A DNA stretch of 64,000 nt, from NCBI GenBank assembly GCA_947471745.1, contig CANJKZ010000078.1, forward strand, positions 2,980,501 through 3,044,500. The letters run 5' to 3'. The notes beneath the pieces were generated by a model. It was not told the DNA's origin. It saw only the letters and a program-made list of their open reading frames with translations, and searched no databases. The stretch comes from Closterium sp. Naga37s-1 (lineage: Eukaryota; Streptophyta; Zygnematophyceae; Desmidiales; Closteriaceae). Made by a program: the position numbers and the translations under genes. Positions 33,413-41,966 of this stretch are shown in pieces. How positions within the stretch are numbered: position 1 is the stretch's first letter; each line of letters begins with the position of its first letter.

Positions 33413-33772
33413 CCGTGTGTAGATTTTTTTTATACTGATTTTTCAGCCGTCATTTCATAGTTAACACTGATTTGTCAGCCTTTTGTCAAAGTGTACACCG
33501 GATGCACATTCCTAATCCTTTCTGAAAAACACCCGATATGACCAGTACTCCAACAATTCTAGTTCGTTTAGCTAGGAGTGTTTCAGTTGTTAGTAAAATC
33601 GTTGTCGAATGGTAAGGTCTGCGGTTCGAGGCCGTGGGCTGTCTTGTTACGTAAGGGCTCTACTGATATCAAAGATATCATGTAGGTGAAAATCAGAATT
33701 CTTTCTTTAAGAACCTTGGAAAATCAGGTTTTTTTTTTAGGAACACTGAAAATCAGCCCTTTTTTCACACGG
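33413..33772. repeat. Possible small DNA element with imperfect inverted ends
   Basis: CCGTGTG at 33413-33419 is inverted as CACACGG at 33766-33772. Both are followed inward by T-rich sequence and a CTGATTTTTCAG-like motif. Inside, 33623-33633 (GGTTCGAGGCC) fits a tRNA B box. No convincing target duplication was found. Confidence 0.3.
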
Positions 33773-33929
33773 ACTCTGATGCATCAACGTCCCTAAAAGT
33801 GAATATGAGGGCCTGCAATAGACTGCGTGAGCTCGCCGTAGCCGTACCTGTAAGGAAAATACATCACAACATAAAGATAGAATTTTTAGAACATGATTGC
33901 TTACAACACTGAACTTAGTCGACTCGTAC

Positions 33930-34328
33930 TTACAAAGTGTAGTACGTCCCGTAGCCCTTCTTTGGAAAGCCATGAACACCCTTCCGCGCGAGGTACTGGA
34001 CCAATGTGAGCATGGCTTTGTCGATTGGACGGGAAGAAGTTGGAGCAGGTGTGTTCAATCCGAGATCGAATGCGGTTGGAGCCGGTCCAGTGTTAGGATG
34101 AGTCAGTTGTTCTGGTTGCTGAGGGGTTCCCGGGTTGCCGTTCTTCATTTCTTGAATTCCGGACACCAAAGTGGTTATGCGCAGGATGAGTTGTTCCAAT
34201 AGCACATTGTTGACAGTAGTGGTTGCCGCAAGATTAGCGGTTAGGTTGGTAGGGGCTTCGGCTGTGATAGCCGCCTGCCCACCAGACCCTCCAGCCATGT
34301 TTCGGCGGGAGCGCGTACCAGATGCCAC
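33930..34328 (-). pseudogene. Start of a gag-like ORF behind a B-family LTR
   Basis: A 132-codon ORF, MASGTRSRRNMAGGSGG, beginning 42 bases after the primer site of the antisense LTR at 34387-34578, so it is probably the gag start of a B relative. It reads TTLVSGIQEMKNGNP and ends HGFPKKGYGTYYTL. The last codons coincide with a GTAAGT donor at about 33938; a TTACAG acceptor at about 33850 would continue YGYGELTQSIAG, so an intron is possible. No known domain is seen. Confidence 0.45.
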
Positions 34329-34386
34329 CTTTAATTTGTATTTGAATCAGAGGTGTTGGTGTGAAGAATCCTGAGTTCTCATACCA

Positions 34387-34578
34387 TGTTATAATATGAA
34401 ATGACGGTTTATAGGATCGTCTGAGGTTGATCGCACGTAGTGTAGCCGCGGAAGATTGCTAGTGAAGTTGGGTATGGACCCTGTCAGAAGAAGGAGATTT
34501 GAATATCGACAGAAGTAACTAATACAGTGGGGTGCAAGGGTTTATATAGGAATATAGTGGAATGCGAAAGGTCCTAGC
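34387..34578 (-). repeat. B-family 5' LTR fragment with primer site
   Basis: The right-hand part of a relative of the element B LTR (shared TATATAAACCC, CTTCTGACAGGGTCC and CAACCTNAGACGATCCTA), ending TATTATAACA. A primer site TGGTATGAGAA follows at 34386-34376. Its upstream part is cut off by element I at 34579. Confidence 0.75.
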
Positions 34579-34683
34579 TATCAAACTATAGTGGGTTAGC
34601 CTACAAGGGGTACAACACTTTAGGGTTAGTACTTGTACCCAACTTATTCATAGTTCATTCATTCCTGCACAGTGATTCTGACA
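34579..34683 (+). repeat. Element I 5' LTR
   Basis: 105 bp with the family core (AACTATAGTGGGTTAGCC, TTAGTACTTGTACCCAAC), ending TTCTGACA before the primer site. Confidence 0.8.
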
Positions 34684-34699
34684 TGGTATTCAGAGCAGG

Positions 34700-34726
34700 A
34701 AACCTATTAAGTTTTTAGGGCCCACC
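34700..34726 (+). promoter_or_regulatory. Element I leader hairpin and GGGCCCACC box
   Basis: AAAC (34700-34703) / GTTT (34711-34714) with a 7-base loop, then GGGCCCACC at 34718-34726. The stem sequence is unlike C, D or F but still complementary. Confidence 0.5.
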
Positions 34727-34739
34727 GATAGTTCTGCTC

Positions 34740-35365
34740 GTTCCTGCCCAAAGCGCCCTTGCGCTGTCCGGCCCTGCTCGAACAGTGTCGCGCTGCCCTG
34801 CAGCTACTCGCACTGTCTGCCCCCCTCACGTCGCGCCCTGCTGCAGCCTGCGAGTCACGCCCTACTGCCCTGACCTGCGTGCGCCGCCCTGCCCTGCAGC
34901 CCGCGCCCAGCTGCCCTGTAGCCTGTGCATCGCGCTGCCCAGCCCTTAGGCCCGCGCGCCGCCCTGCCCTGCAGCCCAGCGCGTCGCGCCCTGCTGCCCT
35001 GTCCAGCGCGCGCCCCACTGTCCTGCGCGTCGCGCCCTGCTGCAGCCCGCGCATCGCACCCTACTGCCCCGCGCGTCGCGCCCTCCTGCAGCCCACGAGT
35101 CGTGCCCTGCTACTCCGCGCGTCGCGGTCTGCTGCAGCCCGCACATCGCGCACTACTGCTCTGCGCGTCGCGCCCTGCTGCCCTGCACAGCGCGCGCCCT
35201 GCTGCCATGTCCACCGCGCGCCCTGCCCTGCAGGCCGCGGTGTGCCCTGTCTTGCCCAGCCGCGCCACCCAGCCCGGCCGAGTCGCACCGCCCAGCCCGG
35301 CCGAGCCGCGCAGCCCAGCCCGAGACGCTCTGCCCAACCCAAGCCGTGCTGCCCTACCTTGATCA
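34740..35365 (+). repeat. Element I GC-rich tandem leader
   Basis: Repeats around GCGTCGCGCCCTGCTGC with CAGCCCGCGC spacers, then GAGCCGCGCAGCCCAGCC. Specific to this element but in the family position. Confidence 0.8.
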
Positions 35366-35369
35366 CCAG

Positions 35370-37417
35370 CCCCATCGAGCCGCCCTACTACTACTACTGC
35401 TGCTGCTGCTGCTTGTGCTACTGCTGCTGCTGGTGGAGGTGCTGGTGGGAGTGCTGGAGGTGCTGCTGGTGCTAGAGGTGCTGGAGGTGCGACTGGGAGT
35501 GCTGGAGGTGCTGCTGGTGCTCGAGGTGCTGGACCTACTACTGACCGTCACTGCCTGTCATGGCCACTATCACGACAGTTGCAGCGGCTAGGGGTGGACA
35601 GCAGCGGTCACTGCCTCTTCCGGACGACCCCACCCCTTAGCAGCTTCATGACTGGGTTATTCAGCGAGCCCGTCCAGGTGGTGGAGGCTTTGGTTTTCTG
35701 CGTACTGCACAGAGGCGACAGCAGAGTCAGCAGGAGACCTTCTCCCCGCAGCTGCTTAGTGAGTTGGTTTCTCAGCGATGTGTCACTGGTTTTGTAGAGG
35801 CTGCTGCTCTAGGTGCTAGTGAGTCTGCTGCCGCACTCGGTGCTAGTGAGTCTGCTGCCGCACTCGGTGCTAGTGAGTCTGCTGCCGCTCCAGGTGCTAG
35901 TCAGTTTGCTGCCGTGCTCGGTGCTAGTGAGTCTGCTGCTGCTCCAGGTGCTAGTGAGTCTGTTGCAGCTTCAGGTGCTCGTCCGTCTACCGCCAGTGGT
36001 CCTGCCTCAGATGAGGTCTTGCACACTTTCACACTTGACTCAGGCGCGTCACGTTGCTTCTTTCGTGACTGAACCACACTCACACCACTTGCTGCACCGG
36101 TACCAGTCTCACTGGCTGACCCCACTGGGGGACCAGTAGTCACACGAACCTCCGCTGTCCTCCCGTGTCCAGCAGTCCGCTCCGGTTCTCTGTCAGGTCT
36201 CCACCTCCCCACATTCTCGACGAACTTGGTGAGCAATGCTGCCATTCAGGATGTCTGGGTTGATACCTTTATTCCTGGAGGGCAGCGTGTGGCGATCTGT
36301 ACGTGCTCCCGGACTGGCCATCACCTAGCTATGTTCTCTCGACGGCCTGGGTCTAATCTGTTCACACTGACCACTGCGTCTGCACAGGTGGCTGCGTCGA
36401 GTCAGGTGTTTGCGTCTGGTCAGCTCGCTGCGTCTTTCTCATGTCGGGTACTCTCCCACCAGACTCTCCTCTGGCACCACCGCCTCGGTCACCCCTCGCT
36501 GCTTCGTCTCCGCAGCATGCACTCCCGTCTCCTTGTCTTTAGGCTTCCCAGGTCCCTGCCCTCCCTCCCGCGCTCGCCTGCACCGTTCTACCTTCCCTGC
36601 GTCGAGGGGCGGCAGCACGCCGCTCCTCACTCCTCCGAGTTTCCTCCAACCACTGATCCTCTGCAGACTCTCCACATGGACGTGTGGGGCCCGGCCCCCG
36701 TCGGTGGAACGGACCAGGAGCACTACTTCCTGCTGGTTGTTGACGACTATACACGCTACACCACTGTCTTCCCCTTGCGGCACAAGGTGGATGTCAGCGG
36801 TGTTTTGATCCCCTGGATCCGTGCTACTCGTCACCAGCTGCGCGAGCGGTTTCGTCGAGACTTGCCAGTCCTGCGTGCGCTCTGACAGGGGCGGTGAAAT
36901 CTCTTGCAGCCTCCTTGAGGAGTCTGGCGAGACGAGGGAATCCGCAAGACGTTCACGCTTCCGGCCTCTCCTTAACAGAATGGGATTGTTTATCATGGAG
37001 GTTGCTTGTACCTCCATGATCCATGCGGCTGCTCCCCATTTTCTGTGGTCGTTTGCGGTCCGATACGCAGTGCATCAGCTCAACCTCTGGCCCCGTGCCT
37101 CTGAGCCAGAGACCTCGCCCACACTCCGGTGGACGGGGAAGGTAGGCAATGCGTCGGTGTTTTGGGTTTGGGGCGCGCTCTCCCTTGTTCGTGATGCCAA
37201 AGCGAGCAAGCTCTCCTCTCACACTCTCCTCTGCGTCTTCCTTGGCTTCCCCACCGACGCCCCGCCGTGGCAGTTCTACCACCCGCGCTTGCGTCAAGTC
37301 TTCTCCTCCCAGGACGTCACCTTTGACGAGTCTGTCTGTTTCTATAGGCTACACCCGCACGCGTCCCACCCGGTCCCCCTAGCGCCTCTCTTCCTGGTAC
37401 CAGTCCCCCCCCGGTAG
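35370..37417 (+). pseudogene. Element I gag remnant, protease and integrase
   Basis: Gly-rich gag remnants up to about 35790, then a tandem array LGASESAAALGASESAAA (24-30-bp units, 35800-35990). Protease is FTLDSGASRCFFRD near 36030, with TGA at 36070-36072 right after it. Pre-integrase reads LLWHHRLGHPSLLRLR, integrase HYFLLVVDDYTRYTTVFP, then a shift near 36880 inside SDRGGE. ARTSMIH-like AAPHFLWSFAVRYAVHQL, RVWG-like VWGALSLVRD and FLGFPTDAPPWQFYHP follow to 37417. Several shifts and a small deletion destroy the catalytic Asp and Glu context. Confidence 0.85.
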
Positions 37418-37452
37418 ACTCCCTCCCCCCATAGGGTCCTGCTCCCTCAGGT

Positions 37453-39123
37453 GTGTCTCAGGTAGACCCACCCCCCTTGGTTGAGCCTCTGGAGATCTCT
37501 TTTGACTCCTCTGGCCCAGCTGAGGGGGGTGACCCCGCCGCTGACGACACGGCGGCCACTTGCCACTCTCCACGCTTCGAGACCCCCCCTGGTTTTCCGC
37601 CTCGGCCGTCTTCGCCGCCTCCGCAGCCTGCTGCTGTGGACTATGGAGCTGAGACTGCTGGTGCTGAGCCTAGGGGTGCTGAGACAGAGGGTGAGGGTTT
37701 TGGGGGTGCTGCGCCTGGGGGTGCTGCGACCGGGGGTGCTGGTTCTAAGGGTGCTACGACTGGGGGTGCTGACTCTGGGGGTGCTGCGATTCCTAGTGGC
37801 GGTGGAGCTGTGGGTGACCCTGCTAGAGGTCCTGGAGCTGGACAGCCACCGCAGCTTGATCTATTTGAGACGCTCTCGCCGCAGGCGATTCGTGCGTGGA
37901 TCGTTCGGCGAGGCGGTCCTGGTGGTGGAGGGTACGGTCCTGCTGGTGCTGGAGCTGCTAGTCGTGGAGGTGCTGGAGGTGCTGGAGGTACTGCTGGAGG
38001 TACTAGAGCTGCTGGTGGTGATGGAGGTACTGGAGATGCTAGTCCTGGAGGTACTGGAGGTGCTGCAAGTGCTGGAGGTGCCGGAGCTACTAGTCCTGGA
38101 GGTGCTACTGGTGCTGGAGGTGCTGGACCTACTATTCCTGGAGGTACAGCTGGTGCTGGAGGTGCTGGAGCTGCTGGCAGTGGAGGTGCTGGTGTTGCTG
38201 GAGCTGGAGGTACTGGAGGTGGTGGAGCTGCTGGTCCTGGAGGTGCTCGTACTGGAGGTGCTGGAGCTGCCGGAGCTGGTGGTGCTGCTGGTGCTGGAGG
38301 TGCTTGGGGTACTGGAGCTGCTGGCACTGGAGGTACTGGTGCTACAGCTGCTCGTGCTGCGGGAGCTGCTGGTCCTGGAGGTGCTCGTACTAGAGGTACT
38401 GGAGCTGCTAGAGCTGGTGGTGCTGCTCGTGCTAGAGGTGCTACTAGAGCTGGAGGTGCTGGTGCTACTAGTGCTGGAGGCGCTGGAGCTGGAGGTACTG
38501 GAGGTGCTGGAGCTGCTAGTCCTGAAGGTGCTCGTACTAGAGGTGCTGGAGCTGCCGAAGCAAGTGATGCTGCTGGTGCTGGAGGTGCTACTGGAGCTGC
38601 TGGTGCTGGAGGTGCTGGTGCTGCTGGTGCTGGAGGAGTTGCAGCTGCTGGTACTGCCCTGCGCCGACTGTTTTTCTACCCACAGCCGCAGTCTTCCCTG
38701 CCGCCGCCTGACTTGCTCCTTCGCCAGGTTCTTAGTCTCCCGTCTTCCACTGGCCTCACTCCACCTCTCCTGTGTCCACCATCAGACCAGTCTCAGCCAC
38801 AGCTACCACCTAGCTCTCTGCTGCCTGCTCCTGCTCCTCACACTGAGGTGACTGAGTCCCTGACTGAGCGTCGTGAGCCTGAGACTCGTGCTTTCACGCC
38901 TGTTCATGCTCGTCGTGTCGCCCGTCCTCATCCTCCTGCTGTCCCAAGCACTCACGGTATGGCACTTCGTCCTTCCTCTCTTCCACAGCATGTTGTCCTG
39001 CTTGAGCCTGCCGCGTCCTCTCGTCCGCACGTTCCTGGCCCTGAGTCCGACCTTGCTCGTGCTGCCAGTCCTACTGTCACTCATCTCCTCGCGTCACTAA
39101 CCCTGACTTTGAGTCTACTGTAG
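37453..39123 (+). CDS. Element I giant Gly/Ala-repeat linker
   Basis: A 556-codon open stretch between integrase and RT: MSQVDPPPLVEPLEIS, then about 330 residues of GGAGAAGAGGTGG-type repeats (units of GGTGCTGGAGGTGCTGGA, 37910-38660), then LRRLFFYPQPQSSLPPPD, LTERREPETR and the family linker. The repeats are built of nine-base modules, so other frames are open too. No domain is recognisable. Probably part of a gag-pol polyprotein rather than a separate protein. Confidence 0.6.
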   Translation: MSQVDPPPLVEPLEISFDSSGPAEGGDPAADDTAATCHSPRFETPPGFPPRPSSPPPQPAAVDYGAETAGAEPRGAETEGEGFGGAAPGGAATGGAGSKGATTGGADSGGAAIPSGGGAVGDPARGPGAGQPPQLDLFETLSPQAIRAWIVRRGGPGGGGYGPAGAGAASRGGAGGAGGTAGGTRAAGGDGGTGDASPGGTGGAASAGGAGATSPGGATGAGGAGPTIPGGTAGAGGAGAAGSGGAGVAGAGGTGGGGAAGPGGARTGGAGAAGAGGAAGAGGAWGTGAAGTGGTGATAARAAGAAGPGGARTRGTGAARAGGAARARGATRAGGAGATSAGGAGAGGTGGAGAASPEGARTRGAGAAEASDAAGAGGATGAAGAGGAGAAGAGGVAAAGTALRRLFFYPQPQSSLPPPDLLLRQVLSLPSSTGLTPPLLCPPSDQSQPQLPPSSLLPAPAPHTEVTESLTERREPETRAFTPVHARRVARPHPPAVPSTHGMALRPSSLPQHVVLLEPAASSRPHVPGPESDLARAASPTVTHLLASLTLTLSLL

Positions 39124-40106
39124 CGTTTGCCCTAGTCACTGAGCTAGTCGACTTTGCAGCTAGGAGTTGTCTCGCCTAAGTCGCGAGTCTTGTTACTGAG
39201 TCTGAGTCTGTATGTCCTCCGTCCATCGGGGGTGAGCCTGTCCTTAGCAGTGACGTCCTTGAGTACAGGCAATTAGAGCTTGAGTGTCTTGCGGCCGCTT
39301 CACCTCGTTTCGCATCCATGCTGCTTTGCCCTGAGGGAGACCCGGATGCACATGACATCCCTACCCCGCGCTCTTACGCTGAGGCGATAGCGGGTGAGTA
39401 CTCCTCTCAGTGGCAGACAGCCATGGACGCAGAGATGGCTTCCTGGAAGTCCACACGCACCTACGTCGACGAGGTCCCTCCTCTGGGGCGAAGATAGTAG
39501 ATGGCATGTGGATTTTCAGAGTGAAGCGGCCGCCGAGTTCTCCGCCTGCTTTCAAGGCGCGTTACGTTGCTCGAGGCTTCAGTCAGCAACAGGGGATCGA
39601 CGTCTTCGAGACCTTCTCCCCCACCCCAAAGATGACTACTCTTTGGGTGCTGCTGCACGTTGCAGCACAACGTGACTACGAGCTGCACTCCCTCGACTTC
39701 TCCACAGCTTTCTTGCAAGGCAGCCTTCACAAGGAGATCTGGCTGCACCGCCCACCTGGCTTCACTGGGTCGTTTCCTACGGGTACCCAGTGGAGCCTCC
39801 GGCGGCCAGTCTACGGTCTCCGCCAGGCGCCTCGCGAGTGGCATGACACATTGAGGATGACACTTGCGGCTCTTGGGTTTGCTCCTTCCTCTACTGGTCC
39901 ATCGATGTTTCTACGCACCGACACTACCATGCCGCCGTTGTACATTCTTGTGTACGTCGACGACTTGGTTTTTGCTACTGCTGACACTAAGGCGCTGGCC
40001 CTAGTGAAGGCAGAGCTGCAGGAGAGACACACCTGCACTGACCTGGTTGAGCTGCGGAGCTATCTTGGTTTGCAGATCACCCAGGACAGAGCACTGCGCA
40101 CCATCG
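39124..40106 (+). pseudogene. Element I reverse transcriptase (truncated)
   Basis: Linker end and RT: PTPRSYAEAIAG and TAMDAEMASWKSTRTYVDE with a shift near 39480, MWIFRVKRPPSSPPAF, VARGFSQQQGIDVFETFSP, LHSLDFSTAFLQGSLHKEI, and the catalytic YVDDLVFATADTKAL intact near 39955. It breaks off at LQITQDRALRTI where the A-family LTR fragment begins. Confidence 0.88.
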
Positions 40107-40416
40107 TGTTATAGTCACAATAGGCTTGAATATGCCTAAAACGAAAGATAGAGTGCACACTCGAATTTCTGCACAGCGGCTTAAAATGTTGATGGCGTTC
40201 TGTTCACAGCTTCAAATGACTTCCTATAAATTGGATCACGAGCGTTTTGATATTGCCTACAATTGGCAATTTACATCAACCGATTTCATCAAGTATTGAT
40301 GACGCGACGTTGGTTTGAACGAACAGCACTATGGCATCCACTATAGTCTTGGAACACAAATTAGGAAGAGTTACGAGTTGGGAATGACTCCCAGCCTCTA
40401 CAAACCCCAAGAGCTG
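40107..40416 (-). repeat. Fragment of an A-family LTR
   Basis: 310 bp matching the downstream part of the element A LTR, with an intact LTR end (TGTTATAGTC on the plus strand) and a broken inner edge at AAGAGCTG. It separates two RT fragments that overlap by about 60 codons, so it is not a simple insertion into one element. Confidence 0.88.
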
Positions 40417-40813
40417 TTTCTACACACCGACACTTCGCTTCCGCCATTCTACGTCCTTGGTACGTCGACGACTTGGTCTTTGCCACTGCTGACACTGAGG
40501 CACTGGCCCTTGTGAAGTCAGAGCTGCAGAAGAGACACACCTGCACTGACCTGGGTGAGCTGCGCAACTATCTTGGCTTGTTGATCACCCAAGACAGAGC
40601 ACGGCGCATCATCACCCTGACTCAGTCACACATGGTGCACCAGGTCCTTCAGCGCTTCGGCTTCCAGTACTCCTCGCCACAGTCCACTCCTCTGCCTACC
40701 GGTCACTCGCTCTCAGCTCCACCTTCGGACGAGTCCGTAGAGCCGAGTGGCCTGTATCCAAAGCTTGAGGGCTGCCTCATGTACCTGATGACCTGCACTC
40801 GACTTGACCTTGC
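40417..40813 (+). pseudogene. Isolated short-LTR family RT fragment
   Basis: Starts FLHTDTSLPPFYVL, has a 1-2-base deletion that disrupts the frame at YVDD (GTACGTCGACGAC present), then ADTEALALVKSELQKRHTCTD, NYLGLLITQDRARRI, HMVHQVLQRFGFQYSS and GCLMYLMTCTRLDLA. It ends at the element J LTR. It repeats sequence already present at 39900-40106, so it comes from another copy. Confidence 0.85.
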
Positions 40814-40945
40814 TGTCAGAACATCATAGCTTATACATTTCTGTAGGCTATAGTGGGGTAGCCCATAAGAGGTACAACCCAATTAGGGTTAGTACTTGTA
40901 CCCAACTGTTTGCTACTTCGTTCATTCTCGTTCGTTATTCTAACA
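40814..40945 (+). repeat. Element J 5' LTR
   Basis: 132 bp, TGTCAG...TTCTAACA, with the core GGCTATAGTGGGGTAGCCC; the closest relative here is the element C LTR. Confidence 0.88.
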
Positions 40946-40989
40946 TGGAATCAGAGCAGGTTCCTTGGGCCCACCACCTGCTACACTGC

Positions 40990-41880
40990 TAATAACCCCC
41001 CCTAGGCCCGTCGCTCCTAGCCTACGTGGCCCGTCGGCCCTTAGCCCCGCGCCCGGCCCGTACCTAGCCTGCGAACGGCCCGTACCTAGCCCGCGCCCGG
41101 CCCCGTACCTAGCCCACGACCTGCCCGTACCTAGCCCGCGCCCGGCCCCGTCTCTCGCTCGCGCCTGGCCCCGTACCTAGCCCGCGCCCGGCCCGTATCT
41201 CGCCCAGCGCCCGGCCCGTACCTAGCCCACGCCCGGCCCGTACCTAGCCCGCGACCGGCCCGTACCTAGCCCGCGACTGGCCCATACCTAGCCCGCTCCC
41301 GGCCCTGTCTCTCGCCCACGCCTGGCCCCGTACCTAGCCCGCGCCCGGCCCGTATCACGCCCGCGCCTGGCCCCGTACCTAGCCCGCGCCCGGCCCGTAC
41401 CTAGCCCGCGCCCGGCCCGTACCAAGCCCGCGCCTGGCCCTGTCCCTCGCCCAGCGCCCGGCCCCGTCTCTTGCCCGCGCCCGGCTCGTACCTAGCCCGC
41501 ACCTGGCCCCATCCCTCGCCCAGCGCCCGGCCCCGTCTCTTGCCCGTGCCCGGCCCGTACCTAGCCCGCGCCTGGCCCCGTCCCTCGCCCAGTGCCCGGC
41601 CTCGTCTCTCGCCCGCGCCCGGCCTCGTACCTTGCCCGCGCCCGGCCCCGTCCCTCGCCCAGCGCCCGGCCCCGTACCTAGCCCGCGCCCGGCCCGGTCC
41701 CTAGCCCAGCGCTCGGCCCCGTACCTAGCCCGCGCCTGGCCCCGTCCCTAGCTCAGCGCCTGGCTCCGTACCTAGCCCAACGCCCGGCCCGGTCCCTAGC
41801 CGCGCCCGGCCCCGTACCAAGCCTGCGCCCGGCCCCGTACCTCGCCTGCGCCCGGCCCTGTCCCTAGCCAGCGCCCGCCC
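40990..41880 (+). repeat. Element J GC-rich tandem leader
   Basis: Over 30 units of 20-30 bp around CCCGGCCCGTACCTAGCC. The same unit as element H (minus strand) and the first part of the element E leader. Confidence 0.9.
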
Positions 41881-41966
41881 CCACCCCCCACTGTCACTGC
41901 TGCTACTGCTACAGCTGCTACTGCTACTGCTACTAGTGCTACTACTATCCTGCGTGCTGCACAGCT

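Larger units (their letters stand above)
34579..40106 (+). mobile_element. Element I: short-LTR copia, gag mostly deleted, 3'-truncated
   Basis: LTR 34579-34683 (105 bp; the first bases read TA instead of TG), primer site TGGTATTCAGAGCAGG, hairpin and box, GC leader to 35365, then a jump into late gag, protease, integrase, a very long linker and RT. It ends at 40106, where a fragment of an A-family LTR begins. No 3' LTR. Confidence 0.8.

Noticed and set aside
37481..38851. Long second-frame ORF rich in Leu, Val and Glu overlapping the element I linker
   Set aside because: It is an out-of-frame reading of the GGTGCTGGAG repeats; the first frame matches the linkers of other elements.
40107..40416. 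A-family LTR as a simple insertion into one RT gene
   Set aside because: The RT fragments on either side overlap by about 60 codons instead of joining, and no duplication flanks the LTR fragment.
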